Assembly (NCBI GenBank): GCA_002786205.1
Contig: PEQM01000018.1
Location: forward strand, 1 to 43,497
Reading direction: 5' to 3'
From: Legionella sp.
Lineage (GTDB): Bacteria > Pseudomonadota > Gammaproteobacteria > Legionellales > Legionellaceae
DNA length: 43,497 nt
The translations under genes were made by a program, and so were the position numbers. Of this stretch, positions 9,684 through 19,204 are shown one piece after another (the first letter of the stretch is position 1; every line of letters begins with the position of its first letter). Under the pieces are notes generated by a model that was not told the DNA's origin, made no database searches, and was given only the letters and a program-made list of their open reading frames with translations.

Positions 9684-9716
9684 CAATGGGTGACGCTGAT
9701 TAAGCAAGGTTATTTA

Positions 9717-10157
9717 ATGATGAGTGTTGAAATTTACACTGATGGTGCATGCAAAGGGAATCCAGGCCCTGGTGGTTGGGGCGTTTTATTGCGCTACAAT
9801 AAAGTAGAAAAAAAATTACATGGTGGAGAAAAGCAGACAACTAATAATCGTATGGAGTTAATGGCTGCCATCCAGGGACTACAGGCACTAACCAGATCCT
9901 GCCAAGTTGATCTTTATACTGATTCACAGTATCTAAGAAAAGGAATGATGGAATGGTTAAAAAACTGGAAACGAAACGGTTGGCGTAACTCTAAAAAGGA
10001 AGCGGTTAAAAATGCTGATTTATGGCAGCAGTTAGATGAACTGGCTATAAAGCATCAGATTACTTGGCATTGGGTGAAGGGGCATTCAGGGCACGTGGAA
10101 AATGATTTGGTAGATGCTTTAGCCAACCAGGGAATAGAGGAATTACAAGCCACATGA
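9717..10157 (+). CDS. rnhA: Ribonuclease HI
   Basis: RNase HI cuts the RNA strand of RNA/DNA hybrids. From the ATG at 9717 the protein is 146 residues, the usual size. The catalytic carboxylates are visible as D9 ([17 protein letters not shown]), E47 (NNRMEL), D69 (YTDSQYL) and D133 ([10 protein letters not shown]), with H123 in KGHSGH. The next codon is also ATG, so the start may be 9720. A GTG at 9690 gives a longer frame but adds nothing family-like, and AAGG lies just upstream of the ATGs. dnaQ follows, as in many gammaproteobacteria, where rnhA and dnaQ are neighbours. Confidence 0.97.
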   Translation: MMSVEIYTDGACKGNPGPGGWGVLLRYNKVEKKLHGGEKQTTNNRMELMAAIQGLQALTRSCQVDLYTDSQYLRKGMMEWLKNWKRNGWRNSKKEAVKNADLWQQLDELAIKHQITWHWVKGHSGHVENDLVDALANQGIEELQAT

Positions 10158-10201
10158 ACAAGTATCCAATAGGCGATGAGTCAATATAAAAAGAGAGACG
10201 T

Positions 10202-10903
10202 ATGCGACAGATAGTACTAGATACAGAGACGACAGGTATAGGCCATGAAAATGGGCACAAAATTATCGAGATAGGCTGTGTGGAGTTAGTAAATAGAAAA
10301 TTAACGGGCAAGCATTTTCATGTTTACTTAAATCCTCAGCGCGAAGTCGACGAAGGTGCTTTTAAGGTTCATGGAATAAGCACTGAGTTTTTAAAAGACA
10401 AGCCACTTTTTGCTGACATTCTTTCTGAGATGTTACAATTCATTGGTGGTGCAGAGCTGATTATTCATAATGCAGCATTTGACGTAGGATTTTTAAATGC
10501 AGAACTCCAGCATGCAAAATGGAAAAAAAAGCTGCAAGATTATTGCAATATTCTCGATACGCTGGTTCTTGCGCGTAATAAACATCCCGGACAAAGAAAC
10601 AGTTTGGATGCCTTATGCAAACGTTATGATATAGACAACTCAAATCGCCAATTACATGGCGCCTTATTGGATGCCGAAATTCTTGCGCATGTATATCTTG
10701 CCATGACGGGTGGACAAACCAGTTTGTTTGAAGAAACAGAGTCCATGGTAACCGCAGTGCAATCGGTAGTAAAAAACGAAAAAAATCTTCAGTTGACTAA
10801 TGCACTGCTCATCAAAGCAAGTGAAGAAGAGCTGACCGCTCATGATGAGTTCATTGCTTTCCTGGAGAAGAAATCAGGTACAACTTATTGGAGTGAAGGT
10901 TAA
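10202..10903 (+). CDS. dnaQ: DNA polymerase III epsilon subunit, proofreading exonuclease
   Basis: The epsilon subunit is the 3'-5' proofreading exonuclease of the replicative polymerase. The DEDDh exonuclease motifs are visible: D7-T-E9-T at the N-terminus, HNAAFDVGFLNAEL in the middle, and HGALLDAEILAHVYLAMTGGQ. The C-terminal tail of about 50 residues would bind the alpha subunit. The ATG at 10202 is preceded by GAGAGACGT. The gene lies 44 bases after rnhA on the same strand and is probably co-transcribed with it. Confidence 0.97.
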   Translation: MRQIVLDTETTGIGHENGHKIIEIGCVELVNRKLTGKHFHVYLNPQREVDEGAFKVHGISTEFLKDKPLFADILSEMLQFIGGAELIIHNAAFDVGFLNAELQHAKWKKKLQDYCNILDTLVLARNKHPGQRNSLDALCKRYDIDNSNRQLHGALLDAEILAHVYLAMTGGQTSLFEETESMVTAVQSVVKNEKNLQLTNALLIKASEEELTAHDEFIAFLEKKSGTTYWSEG

Positions 10904-10911
10904 TATTTGAT

Positions 10912-10980
10912 CTTGTAAACACGCTTTTGACTGTCATCACCTCTATCAAAGAAAGAGACCGTTATGAGCGTATTTACAAG
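10912..10980. repeat. 13-bp inverted repeat between convergent dnaQ and a secreted-protein gene
   Basis: Arms at 10912-10924 and 10968-10980 are reverse complements at 12 of 13 positions with a 43-base interior. They lie between the stop of dnaQ and the stop of the minus-strand gene ending at 11001. The long interior argues against a simple terminator, and no T-run follows. It may be the ends of a small decayed element or a bidirectional structure. Confidence 0.35.
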
Positions 10981-11000
10981 AATAGCATCAAAAATGTTGC

Positions 11001-11405
11001 TTAATTTTGAGATAAAAGATGTTTTTCTGCAAAATCTTTACCTATGCATTCCCCCAGGTTTTTCCCCCATATTCCAGCTGTTTCACTGTTCACTTTATCA
11101 GGTATACTAGGGTAAATTTTGTCTTTGCATAGCTTCATACTTTCAGGAATCATTGCTTCGCACTGTTCGTAACTTATTTTTAAATCTTCAAAGCGTTTTC
11201 TTAGTTCTTCATCATTTAAAAAGCCTTTACAAATCATTCCAGGAAGCATGGGTTCCATGGCATTAATCCAGGTGTCTTTGGGCATGTCTATGGGCGCTGT
11301 GGCACTGGAATTTATTGTACTTGAGGTATCTACTGCAAAAACGGCGTAAGGGAGAAATAAGCTATTGAGAGCAAGGCTTGCAGTGAGAATCCATGATTTA
11401 GACAT
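11001..11405 (-). CDS. Small exported cysteine-containing protein, function unknown
   Basis: I do not recognise a family. The 134-residue product starting at 11405 has a clear signal peptide (MSKSWILTASLALNSLFLPYAVFA, cleaved near residue 24). The mature part carries four cysteines (C59, C82, C93, C120), which suggests disulfides in the periplasm or outside the cell. A longer in-frame start at 11606 exists but would bury the signal peptide and lacks a good ribosome site; AAGGA lies about 7 bases before the chosen ATG. It diverges from the L,D-transpeptidase-like gene at 11566. Confidence 0.72.
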   Translation of the reverse strand: MSKSWILTASLALNSLFLPYAVFAVDTSSTINSSATAPIDMPKDTWINAMEPMLPGMICKGFLNDEELRKRFEDLKISYEQCEAMIPESMKLCKDKIYPSIPDKVNSETAGIWGKNLGECIGKDFAEKHLLSQN

Positions 11406-11565
11406 TATTATATCCTTATTGGTTATCTTATATTTAATAGTAGGATATAAATCGAAATTTTTCCTTGAGCATAAAAAAAGGAAGTCTAAGTTTATTCTAC
11501 CAATGAAACAAGATGATAAAATATAGTCTAAAATGTATTTAATTAAACCTAAATTAGGGGCGTAA

Positions 11566-12021
11566 ATGAAGCTAGTTTTAATCAAGTGGCTCGCTGCTAT
11601 ATTCATTTTGACCGGCTTTTACTCGGAGTTTGCTTTAGCGAACACTTTTATTTTCAACCCTAAAACACTTACATGGAAGGCTGTAAATGAGCAAGGAAAA
11701 ATTGTGCGTGCAGGCAAGGGTTCTGGAGGGCGAAGTTATTGTCCTGATATTCGTCGTTCATGTAGAACGCCATCAGGAACCTACAGCATTATTAGTAAGG
11801 GCTCTGCATCGTGCAGGTCCAGCCGTTATCCAGTTGGAAAGGGCGGCGCAGCAATGCCTTATTGCATGTTTTTCAGTAGATATTATGCCATTCACGGCTC
11901 ATATGACGTACCCCATTATAATGCAAGTCATGGCTGTGTACGTGTAAAACCAAATGATGCACGCTGGCTTAATCGGAACTTCATCCGAATAGGAACAAAA
12001 GTAATTATTTTGCCTTATTAG
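11566..12021 (+). CDS. L,D-transpeptidase-like (YkuD) protein, short form
   Basis: YkuD enzymes form or exchange peptide links in peptidoglycan, or attach proteins to it, using a cysteine nucleophile. The 151-residue product has a signal peptide ending near FALA (residue 25) and then only the catalytic domain. The motif is H110-G-S-Y-D plus S121-H122-G-C124-V-R, with C124 the expected nucleophile. Four further cysteines (C59, C66, C83, C100) are conserved in the second copy at 32074-32805, pointing to a disulfide-stabilised subgroup. There is no LysM-like anchoring region. Substrate specificity is not evident. Confidence 0.88.
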   Translation: MKLVLIKWLAAIFILTGFYSEFALANTFIFNPKTLTWKAVNEQGKIVRAGKGSGGRSYCPDIRRSCRTPSGTYSIISKGSASCRSSRYPVGKGGAAMPYCMFFSRYYAIHGSYDVPHYNASHGCVRVKPNDARWLNRNFIRIGTKVIILPY

Positions 12022-12342
12022 GAGCGTGTCTTTGAGTGATGGCTATTTTAATGAAGACAGCTGTCGCTATGTTATCTTGGTCTTGGAATTTGCAAGATTA
12101 TTTATAAATTGGCATAAGAGATAAACAACGCTCTTGGTGAATAACTGATTGGTGGCAACTTGCTTGTTGTGAATGGGTTATCTGCAGATGCAACTCAAAT
12201 ATCGAAGCCAGACCGGAAATTTTCGTATTCAGTTCTCTTGGCGCTGATAATGCATGCGACTGCAGAAATGCTGCCGCAATGGCATTACATGCCCTGATAA
12301 GGATCAATGAATTCAAGGCATATTCCTGCGTGTAATGACCGA
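12022..12342. other. Gap without a supported gene between the L,D-transpeptidase-like gene and erpA
   Basis: A 72-codon open frame runs on the minus strand at 12098-12316. It has no recognised family and no obvious ribosome site, and I do not call it. A short palindrome lies near 12057-12066. No terminator with a T-run was found after either flanking gene. Confidence 0.4.
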
Positions 12343-12732
12343 CTACTCATCATCATCCATGCTAAAAGAAGATCCACATCCACAGGTAGTTTTTGCATTG
12401 GGATTTCGAATGATAAATTGCTCTCCCTGAATGCCTTGGATATAGTCAATTTCTGCATCATGCAAGTACTGATAGCTCATCGAGTCCACCAGTAATTTGA
12501 CAGAGTCCACTTGGTTAGAGCATTGCTGTTCTACTATGGTGTCATCGTCATTAATTTCTTCATCAAAACTGAAACTATACTGAAAACCAGAGCAGCCCCC
12601 GCCCGTAATGGATACACGAAGATTTAAAGAAGGGTTATTTTCTTCTTTGATTAATTCTGCAACCTTATCAGCAGCACTCACAGAAAAACGTAGATCATTA
12701 TTTTCAGTAGGGGAAACATCTATAGCAGTCAT
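12343..12732 (-). CDS. erpA: Iron-sulfur cluster insertion protein ErpA
   Basis: ErpA is an A-type carrier that delivers Fe-S clusters to apoproteins. The three conserved cluster-ligand cysteines are present as C47 ([12 protein letters not shown]), C117 and C119 (CGCGSSFS). The 129-residue length is slightly longer than E. coli ErpA through an N-terminal extension. It lies 36 bases downstream of mnmA on the same strand. A-type proteins include IscA and SufA; the isolated position away from isc or suf genes and the FSMDDDE tail favour ErpA. MiaB in this window is a typical client of the family. Confidence 0.92.
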   Translation of the reverse strand: MTAIDVSPTENNDLRFSVSAADKVAELIKEENNPSLNLRVSITGGGCSGFQYSFSFDEEINDDDTIVEQQCSNQVDSVKLLVDSMSYQYLHDAEIDYIQGIQGEQFIIRNPNAKTTCGCGSSFSMDDDE

Positions 12733-12768
12733 TTGGATACTCCACGGGTTAATACTTTATTATACGCA

Positions 12769-13857
12769 TTATCTGATGATTTGTTCTATGGTTGCGCCAC
12801 CTAAGCATTGATTTTTGTCATAAAAAACAACATATTGCCCAGGTGTTACAGCGCGCTGTGGTGTTGAAAAAAGAACATAATGTTGATTACCATCTAATGG
12901 TGATATCATGCAAGCTTGCTCAACTTGTCGGTATCTGGTTTTTGCATAACAAGTTAGAGGCAGTCTCTCAAGAGGATTGTCTATCAGCCAGTGGATAGGG
13001 CTACAGATAAGGCCTTGCGAGTACAGCATGGGATGTTGACTTCCCTGCGCTACGTAGAGCGTATTGGTATGAATTTCTTTGTCCACTACATACCAAGGCT
13101 CATCGCCTCCATGGCGAGAACCACCTATGCCTAGACCTTGACGTTGGCCTAGAGTGTAAAACATCAATCCATCGTGCTGACCTAAAACCAGACCTTCGGT
13201 GCTTTTTATTTCTCCAGGTTTGGCTAGAATGAATTCATTTAAAAAATTCTTAAATCGCTTTTCTCCAATAAAGCAAATTCCTGTAGAGTCTTTTTTGGCT
13301 TGTGTTGCCAATCCCAAGTCTTTAGCAAAAGTTCTAATCTGAGGTTTGGTATAATCTCCAATAGGAAACAGTGTCTTACCTAAAGCCGCAGGATTGACCG
13401 CATGAAGAAAATAAGTTTGATCTTTGTCTCTGTCCTTTGCTTTATACAAAGAACCAATGCCATTTTCTATTTTATTCTTTGCATAATGGCCTGTAGCAAT
13501 AAAATCGGCTCCTAAACACAAGGCATGATCGAGGAAGGCACTAAACTTAATCTCTTTGTTGCAAAGCACATCAGGATTGGGGGTTCGCCCTTGTTCATAT
13601 TCATTAAGAAAATGAGTAAATACTTTATTCCAGTATTCTTCTGAAAAATTGACACTATGCAATGGAATGTTTAACTGATTGCAAACAGTTTGTGCATCAG
13701 CCAAATCTTGTGCTGCGGGACAAAAAGTGTCTGTATCATCTTGTTCCCAATTTTTCATGAACAAGCCTTCTACTTGGTACCCTTGTTCTTTTAATAACCA
13801 AGCAGCAACAGAGGAATCGACTCCGCCTGACATACCAATAATAACTTTTTCTTTCAT
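12769..13857 (-). CDS. mnmA: tRNA-specific 2-thiouridylase MnmA
   Basis: MnmA adds sulfur to U34 of tRNAs for Lys, Glu and Gln. The 362-residue protein has an ATP-binding PP-loop G8-M-S-G-G-V-D-S-S at the N-terminus. The two catalytic cysteines lie in [12 protein letters not shown] and [12 protein letters not shown]. The central [20 protein letters not shown] motif is also typical. The ATG at 13857 ([12 protein letters not shown]) fits the family; an in-frame start at 13929 would add 24 unrelated residues. erpA follows on the same strand. Confidence 0.97.
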   Translation of the reverse strand: MKEKVIIGMSGGVDSSVAAWLLKEQGYQVEGLFMKNWEQDDTDTFCPAAQDLADAQTVCNQLNIPLHSVNFSEEYWNKVFTHFLNEYEQGRTPNPDVLCNKEIKFSAFLDHALCLGADFIATGHYAKNKIENGIGSLYKAKDRDKDQTYFLHAVNPAALGKTLFPIGDYTKPQIRTFAKDLGLATQAKKDSTGICFIGEKRFKNFLNEFILAKPGEIKSTEGLVLGQHDGLMFYTLGQRQGLGIGGSRHGGDEPWYVVDKEIHTNTLYVAQGSQHPMLYSQGLICSPIHWLIDNPLERLPLTCYAKTRYRQVEQACMISPLDGNQHYVLFSTPQRAVTPGQYVVFYDKNQCLGGATIEQIIR

Positions 13858-14201
13858 ACGATAAAGTGTGTAAATGCTTATTAGCTGTGCATTATCGCAT
13901 AAAAAAGCAAAGAAAGCATGGCATAACAAGGCAATGTATCAAGCAGATCATTATGAAATCACTTTTATGACGTTATATACATCGTCAGGGGGCTTAGCTG
14001 AATATGCTAAATAGAGCTCAAAAAAACTGGAGGCAGAATGCAAGCAAAGGGTGCTATAATAATTAAAAACTTAATAATCATAGGTCTGAGGCTATTGAAT
14101 TTTTTTTGGGTGAATGCTAGGGTGCGAGAGACAACTAATCGTAATTGAAACTTTTAAATTAAAATTACATGAATGGTACATTACAATAAAAGGGGATTGA
14201 T
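13858..14201. other. Intergenic region between mnmA and the dsbA2-like gene
   Basis: This is the divergent promoter region of mnmA and the dsbA2-like gene. A TATAAT lies at 14055-14060 on the plus strand, without a good -35. A 36-codon ORF at 14038-14148 has a GGAGG ribosome-binding-like sequence a few bases before its ATG and a hydrophobic core, but nothing else supports it as a gene. No RNA gene was recognised. Confidence 0.4.
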
Positions 14202-14987
14202 GTGAAATTGAAAAGTTTATTGACAGTAGGCGTATTAGCAACGACTTTAGTATCGCAAGCCGTGATGGCAGAAGAAGCTTCTGTTACATCCATGAATGAT
14301 GTTCAAAAAAAAGAAATAGAAAAAGTAGTGCATGATTACTTACTTAATAATCCAGAAGTGCTATTAGAGGCTTCGCAAGCGCTTCAACAAAAACAACAAC
14401 AAAACATGCAACAACAAGCACAATCAGCTATTCAAGAACATGCTGATGATTTATTCCAAGGCAAGTTAACAACCTTTGGTAATCCTAAAGGACAGGTTAC
14501 TGTAGTTGAATTTTTTGATTATCAATGCATCCATTGTAAAAAAATGGCCCCCATCATGGACAGCTTAGTTAAAAAAGACAGTGGGCTGCGTGTTATCTAT
14601 AAAGAGTTTCCTATCTTTGGAAAAGGTTCTGAAACCGCTTCACGCGCTGCATTAGCCGCAGCCATGCAAGGCAAATACAAAGCAATGCATGAAGCTTTAT
14701 TGAATACATCTTTGCGTTTGGATGATAAAGTTGTAATGGATATTGCTAAAGCAACTGGCCTGAATATGAAAAAATTACAAAAAGACATGAACAGCAAAGA
14801 AGTAAGCGATATTTTAGAGGCTAATCGCAAATTAGCAGAAGCGCTTCACTTAATGGGAACACCTGCATTTATTGTGGCTGCTACTCCTGACGCTAAATTT
14901 AAAAAAGGAAGTGAGCCCTCTTTTGTTCCAGGTGCAGCTTCTGAAGAATCCTTACAGGAAATGATAAAAAAAGCAGCAGGAAATTAA
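14202..14987 (+). CDS. dsbA2: Periplasmic thiol:disulfide oxidoreductase, DsbA2/Com1 type
   Basis: This thioredoxin-fold protein makes or reshuffles disulfides in exported proteins. It has a signal peptide ending near VMA (residue 23) and a helical, Gln-rich extension (about residues 30-85) typical of Legionella DsbA2 and Coxiella Com1. The DsbA-like domain follows, with active site C109-I-H-C112 in EFFDYQCIHC and the cis-proline loop MGTPAF. The start codon is GTG at 14202, with AGGGG six bases upstream; the overlapping ATG at 14200 meets an immediate stop. Legionella DsbA2 is known as a dimer with oxidase and isomerase roles. It is monocistronic, ending at the terminator at 15043. Confidence 0.92.
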   Translation: MKLKSLLTVGVLATTLVSQAVMAEEASVTSMNDVQKKEIEKVVHDYLLNNPEVLLEASQALQQKQQQNMQQQAQSAIQEHADDLFQGKLTTFGNPKGQVTVVEFFDYQCIHCKKMAPIMDSLVKKDSGLRVIYKEFPIFGKGSETASRAALAAAMQGKYKAMHEALLNTSLRLDDKVVMDIAKATGLNMKKLQKDMNSKEVSDILEANRKLAEALHLMGTPAFIVAATPDAKFKKGSEPSFVPGAASEESLQEMIKKAAGN

Positions 14988-15042
14988 AAAATATTGAGAT
15001 TCTTATTAGATAGAAACTTAATATAGTAGTTGCTAACGATGG

Positions 15043-15077
15043 GCTCCTCGCTTGATTTTTGAGCGAAGGAGCTTTTA
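15043..15077 (+). terminator. Rho-independent terminator after the dsbA2-like gene
   Basis: A GC-rich stem formed by GCTCCTCGCT and AGCGAAGGAGC (one bulged base) is followed by TTTT at 15073-15076. It sits 55 bases after the stop codon at 14987 and before glyQ. Confidence 0.78.
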
Positions 15078-15131
15078 TGTTGATAGATGTTATTTTTTTA
15101 CAGTTATTGCAATTGTTATTCTGAGATGTTT

Positions 15132-16034
15132 ATGACAAAACCCACCACATTCCAAGATATTATCTTAACCCTGCAAACATATTGGTCACAGCAAGGCTGT
15201 GTTATTTTACAACCTTTGGATATGGAGGTTGGCGCAGGTACTTTTCATCCCGCTACTTTTTTAAGAGCCATAGGCCCTGAGCCTTGGTCTGCTGCTTATG
15301 TGCAGCCTTCTCGACGGCCTACAGATGGACGTTATGGTGAAAATCCTAATAGAGTGCAGCATTATTATCAGTTTCAGGTGGTACTCAAACCTTCGCCCCT
15401 GGACATTCAGGACAAATACCTTGATTCCTTACGTGCTTTAGGCGTAGATCCTCTGATTGATGACATTCGTTTTGTGGAAGACAATTGGGAGTCACCGACA
15501 TTAGGTGCTTGGGGATTAGGCTGGGAAGTATGGCAAAATGGCATGGAAGTATCTCAGTTTACCTATTTTCAGCAGGTCGGTGGTTTGGTGTGTAAGCCTG
15601 TGACAGGTGAGCTGACTTATGGTCTTGAGCGCATTGCCATGTTTGTTTTAGGTGTAGATAACCTTTTTGATTTACCTTGGTGTAGAACGCCAAATGGAGT
15701 AGTCACCTATGGTGATGTATTTCATCAAAATGAAGTGGAAATGTCTGCTTATAATTTTGAGCATGCCAATGTTGAGGAATTGTTTAGGCAATTTGATTAT
15801 TATGAGCAAGAGGCACAAAAATTGATTCAATTACAATTACCTCTTCCTGCTTATGAAATGGTAATGAAAGCCTCCCATTCCTTTAATTTGCTGGATGCAA
15901 GAAAAGCCATTTCAGTGACCGAGCGTCAGCGTTTTATTTTAAGGGTAAGACAATTATCAAGAGCAGTGGCTCAAGCTTACTATACTGCTCGTGAAGTTTT
16001 AGGTTTCCCCATGCTAAAAGGTGTAGCGGAATGA
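15132..16034 (+). CDS. glyQ: Glycyl-tRNA synthetase alpha subunit
   Basis: GlyQ is the catalytic class II subunit of the tetrameric bacterial glycyl-tRNA synthetase. It activates glycine with ATP for transfer to tRNA-Gly. The 300-residue protein matches the family throughout: [41 protein letters not shown] at the start, then [16 protein letters not shown], and a C-terminal EVLGFPML. The ATG at 15132 (MTKPTTFQD) is chosen; upstream in-frame starts at 15087 and 15126 would add non-conserved residues. The stop overlaps the glyS start in ATGA, so subunit synthesis is coupled. Confidence 0.98.
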   Translation: MTKPTTFQDIILTLQTYWSQQGCVILQPLDMEVGAGTFHPATFLRAIGPEPWSAAYVQPSRRPTDGRYGENPNRVQHYYQFQVVLKPSPLDIQDKYLDSLRALGVDPLIDDIRFVEDNWESPTLGAWGLGWEVWQNGMEVSQFTYFQQVGGLVCKPVTGELTYGLERIAMFVLGVDNLFDLPWCRTPNGVVTYGDVFHQNEVEMSAYNFEHANVEELFRQFDYYEQEAQKLIQLQLPLPAYEMVMKASHSFNLLDARKAISVTERQRFILRVRQLSRAVAQAYYTAREVLGFPMLKGVAE

Positions 16035-18103
16035 ATGATTTTATTTTTGAATTGGGGTGCGAAGAGCTTCCTTCTGGTGCTGTACAGCCTTTAGCTAAAG
16101 AGTTGGCAAATGCGTTAATAACCGGATTAAACAAGGCGCAGCTTCATTTTAGTGATATAAACTACTACGCTACTCCAAGACGTTTGGCTGTAAAAATATC
16201 GGCGTTACAAGATAAGCAAGCAGCACAGATGATAACACGTCGAGGCCCTGCTGCCGTTGCTGCTTTTGATAGTGAAGGGATTCCAACACCGGCTTTGCTT
16301 GGCTTTGCCAAATCCTGTCAGGTCGATGTCTCTCAGCTTTCCCGAATCAAAACCGATAAGGGTGAGTGGATGGTTTATGAGGCAGAGCAACCAGGCACTG
16401 ACACAAAAATTTTACTTCCTCAATTAGTTAAAGAAGCGGTCGCTCAATTACCCATACCTAAGCCCATGCGCTGGGGGGATAGCGCGGATGAGTTTATACG
16501 TCCAGTGCATTGGGTTGTTATGCTATATGGCGACAGTCTTATTGAAGAGACGATCTTGGGTATCTCTACAGGAAGACATACCTATGGTCATCGATTTCAT
16601 CACCCTGAAAAAATTCTGATCAATTCTGCAGAAAGTTATGAACAACAATTGAAAGACGCTTTTGTCATTGCTGATTTTTCTACCAGGAAAGCATGGATTG
16701 AGAAGCAGGTAGAGCAATTGGCTTCTGAGCATCATGCAATAGCGGTGATGCCTGAGTCTTTGTTAGATGAAGTCACATCCATTGTCGAATGGCCACAAGC
16801 TTTATTGGCTCATTTTGAAAAAGAGTTTTTAGATGTTCCTTCAGAAGCTTTGATTGCCTCTATGCAATCGCATCAAAAATGTTTTGCGTTAAAAGACCAT
16901 CAGGGTGCCTTGTTGCCTTATTTTATTACCGTGGCTAATATTCAAAGTGCTAATCCCTCGCAAGTGATAGCTGGGAATGAAAAAGTCATGCGAGCGCGTT
17001 TGAGTGATGCAGCCTTTTTTTATAAGCAAGATCGAAAAAAGCCTTTAAGTCATAATATTTTGGGCACACAGCAGGTTATTTTTCAGGAAAAACTGGGAAG
17101 TTTGTATCAAAAAACACAACGCATGAAGCAGTTGATGGTTTATCTGGGGAATGTATTGGGTTTGGTTTCTTCTGAAGCTGAACGGGCTGCGGAGCTGAGT
17201 AAATGTGATTTGCTTAGTGGTATGGTAGGGGAGTTTCCTGAGCTACAAGGTTTGATGGGGTCTTATTATGCTTTGCACGATGGTGAGTCGCCTGCAGTGG
17301 CTTGTGCGCTAAATGAGCAATATATGCCTCGTTTTGCTGCAGATGAATTACCTCAGTCCTTGTTAGGAAAAGCACTTTCATTAGCTGACAGAATCGATAC
17401 TTTAGTTGGAATTTTTGCAGTAGGACAAAAACCTTCTGGAGTGAAAGATCCTTTTAAATTAAGACGACATGCTTTGGCTGTGGTTCGTATTTTAATTTCC
17501 ATAGAGACACCTCTTGCTATCAGTGAGTTGATTGCGCACTCGATTGCAAGCTATTCTTTTCAAGCGCCAGAGCAATTGGCAGCGCTTGCTGAGCTGAAAT
17601 CTTTCATTTGGGAACGTTTTAACTCTTATTATCAAAGTCAATCTATGCGAATAGACTTGATTCATGCCGTTCGCGCTCGGCAAAGTGAATGTCTGTACGA
17701 TGCTGATAACCGATTGAATGCATTGAATCTTTTTATTGCTCTACCAGAGGCTGCATCATTAAGTGCTGCATGTAAGCGTGTTAATAATTTATTAGATAAT
17801 GCGCAGCATGAAAGTGACAATGTTCATGTTGATGTAAGCAAATTTCAAGAAGAGGCTGAGAAAGCACTTTATGAGCAGATGATGGATTTATCGGGATCAG
17901 TAGATACCTGGTATCAAAATGCAGATTATTGTGCATTACTGAAAGCATTGGCAGGATTAAAAAGTGCAGTAGATTGCTTTTTTGATACGGTTATGGTTTT
18001 AGTTGATGACCTGGTAATAAGACAAAATCGCTTGGCTTTGTTAAAGCAATTGCAGCAATTATTACAAGGAGTTGCAGATATCTCATTATTGCAATGGCAG
18101 TAA
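16031..18103 (+). CDS. glyS: Glycyl-tRNA synthetase beta subunit
   Basis: GlyS is the beta subunit of glycyl-tRNA synthetase, needed for tRNA recognition. The 690-residue protein has the typical N-terminus [15 protein letters not shown]. It also has [15 protein letters not shown], a region with [41 protein letters not shown], and an HD-like segment [31 protein letters not shown]-type tRNA-binding end follows. It overlaps glyQ by 4 bases, and rsmJ starts 3 bases after its stop. Confidence 0.98.
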   Translation: MNDFIFELGCEELPSGAVQPLAKELANALITGLNKAQLHFSDINYYATPRRLAVKISALQDKQAAQMITRRGPAAVAAFDSEGIPTPALLGFAKSCQVDVSQLSRIKTDKGEWMVYEAEQPGTDTKILLPQLVKEAVAQLPIPKPMRWGDSADEFIRPVHWVVMLYGDSLIEETILGISTGRHTYGHRFHHPEKILINSAESYEQQLKDAFVIADFSTRKAWIEKQVEQLASEHHAIAVMPESLLDEVTSIVEWPQALLAHFEKEFLDVPSEALIASMQSHQKCFALKDHQGALLPYFITVANIQSANPSQVIAGNEKVMRARLSDAAFFYKQDRKKPLSHNILGTQQVIFQEKLGSLYQKTQRMKQLMVYLGNVLGLVSSEAERAAELSKCDLLSGMVGEFPELQGLMGSYYALHDGESPAVACALNEQYMPRFAADELPQSLLGKALSLADRIDTLVGIFAVGQKPSGVKDPFKLRRHALAVVRILISIETPLAISELIAHSIASYSFQAPEQLAALAELKSFIWERFNSYYQSQSMRIDLIHAVRARQSECLYDADNRLNALNLFIALPEAASLSAACKRVNNLLDNAQHESDNVHVDVSKFQEEAEKALYEQMMDLSGSVDTWYQNADYCALLKALAGLKSAVDCFFDTVMVLVDDLVIRQNRLALLKQLQQLLQGVADISLLQWQ

Positions 18104-18106
18104 TCA

Positions 18107-18862
18107 ATGCTATCAACGACAATAAAGCATGTATCAAGTACTCTAAGAGCTATTGACTGTGTTGGGTTTGAGTCTGATGAGTTAAAATCCAAAGCAGCCT
18201 GTTTGGCTGAAAAGTTACAGCTGCGTTTGGATAAAGAGGCCGCTTTATGTTTGTATTTTACTATGGAGAGACTTACGCTAAAAATTCCATCTTTTAATTT
18301 ATTGTATGCGGATTTTAGCATTCAAACCTGGGATAGAAGAAAAGCCGAAGGGAAAAACCAGGCCTTGGTTAGGGCTTGTAAGCCACGTAAAGGATTAACT
18401 ATTCTTGATGCAACAGCAGGATGGGGTCGTGATGCTGCCATATTAGCCTCGTTAGGGGCTAATGTGTTAATGTTAGAACGACATCCTGTAATGGCTGCTT
18501 TATTAGAAGATGCATTGTTGCGCCAAAATGAGGATGACATGCAGGCTATGTCTTTGTCTTTAGTACATCAAGATGCGCTGTCTTATTTGCAACTATTAGA
18601 AAAAGTGGATTATCCAGATATTATTTATATAGATCCGATGCATCCTCAACGTACCAAATCGGCATTGGTAAAAAAAGATTTGTACGTATTGCAGGAATTA
18701 ATAGGGCCTGATGAAGATGCGCTTGCGCTTCTTCATTTGGCTTTAACCAAGGCGAAACAAAAAGTAGTTGTCAAGTGGCCGCAAAAAATACCTGCTCTAT
18801 TAAAAACCCACTCTTGTATACCAGGAAAAACAATAAGATACGACATCTATACTGCGCTTTAA
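18107..18862 (+). CDS. rsmJ: 16S rRNA guanine-1516 N2-methyltransferase RsmJ
   Basis: RsmJ (YhiQ family) methylates G1516 in the small-subunit rRNA. The 251-residue protein contains the SAM-binding motif ILDATAGWGRDAAILASLGANVLMLERHP. It then has the catalytic-site sequence IIYIDPMHPQRTKSALVKKDL, close to the family pattern DPMFP. It follows glyS after 3 bases and is probably co-transcribed with glyQS. Confidence 0.93.
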   Translation: MLSTTIKHVSSTLRAIDCVGFESDELKSKAACLAEKLQLRLDKEAALCLYFTMERLTLKIPSFNLLYADFSIQTWDRRKAEGKNQALVRACKPRKGLTILDATAGWGRDAAILASLGANVLMLERHPVMAALLEDALLRQNEDDMQAMSLSLVHQDALSYLQLLEKVDYPDIIYIDPMHPQRTKSALVKKDLYVLQELIGPDEDALALLHLALTKAKQKVVVKWPQKIPALLKTHSCIPGKTIRYDIYTAL

Positions 18863-19102
18863 AATGTCACTGATGTTTAGCTTAGGCTCTTGCTGTTTAA
18901 TGCATTCTATCGGTTAGAAAACGGTGTACAAAAATTTTAGGCTTTTAGAGTGTATTGATAGGTAATGACAGGCTTGTTGTTTGATGAAATCGCACCATCT
19001 GTGCTGACTAAAGTATTGTTGAACTAAAATTTTATTTATGCAACAACGCCGCTATTTTATGATATAATGTAAAATTATAAATCAAATAATGGAGATTCTA
19101 AG
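18863..19102. other. Left boundary of an accessory island, with a promoter for the peptide unit
   Basis: No gene lies in this 240-base stretch. It separates the conserved glyQS-rsmJ operon from accessory genes. A perfect TATAAT at 19063-19068 lies 35 bases before the small ORF at 19103. No good -35 hexamer is visible 16-18 bases upstream. TTGTTG and CAACAA flanking an AT-rich stretch (about 19015-19046) could form a small hairpin. Confidence 0.4.
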
Positions 19103-19204
19103 ATGATCGATACCTTAGTAGAATTGCTTGCAAAAGATGATTTATTTGGAATGCTTGTTGAAGAAATAGGGCAAGCTTGTTTTGATCCGAGTGAATTTGG
19201 TTAA
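19103..19204 (+). CDS. 33-residue acidic peptide coupled to a glycine-rich-domain-like gene
   Basis: The ORF encodes 33 residues with a good GGAG eight bases before the ATG. The peptide is strongly acidic, with eight Asp/Glu and one Lys. It splits into a probable amphipathic helix (residues 3-25) and a short tail, C26-FDPSEFG. Its TAA shares one base with the ATG of the next gene (TAATG), so the two are almost certainly translationally coupled. I know no family for it. The shape, a helical leader with a short C-terminal tail beside a possible enzyme, is like a ribosomally made modified-peptide precursor. It could instead be a partner protein or merely a translational leader. Confidence 0.6.
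   Translation: MIDTLVELLAKDDLFGMLVEEIGQACFDPSEFG

Noticed and set aside
11406..11606. N-terminal extension of the secreted cysteine protein
   Set aside because: It would place 67 residues before an evident signal peptide; the ATG at 11405 has its own AAGGA.
12098..12316. 72-codon open frame on the minus strand downstream of erpA
   Set aside because: No recognised family, no clear ribosome binding site and no coupling to erpA; a frame of this length can occur by chance.
15087..15131. Upstream start for glyQ
   Set aside because: It would add 15 residues that match nothing in the family and would lie almost against the preceding terminator; the ATG at 15132 gives the standard N-terminus.
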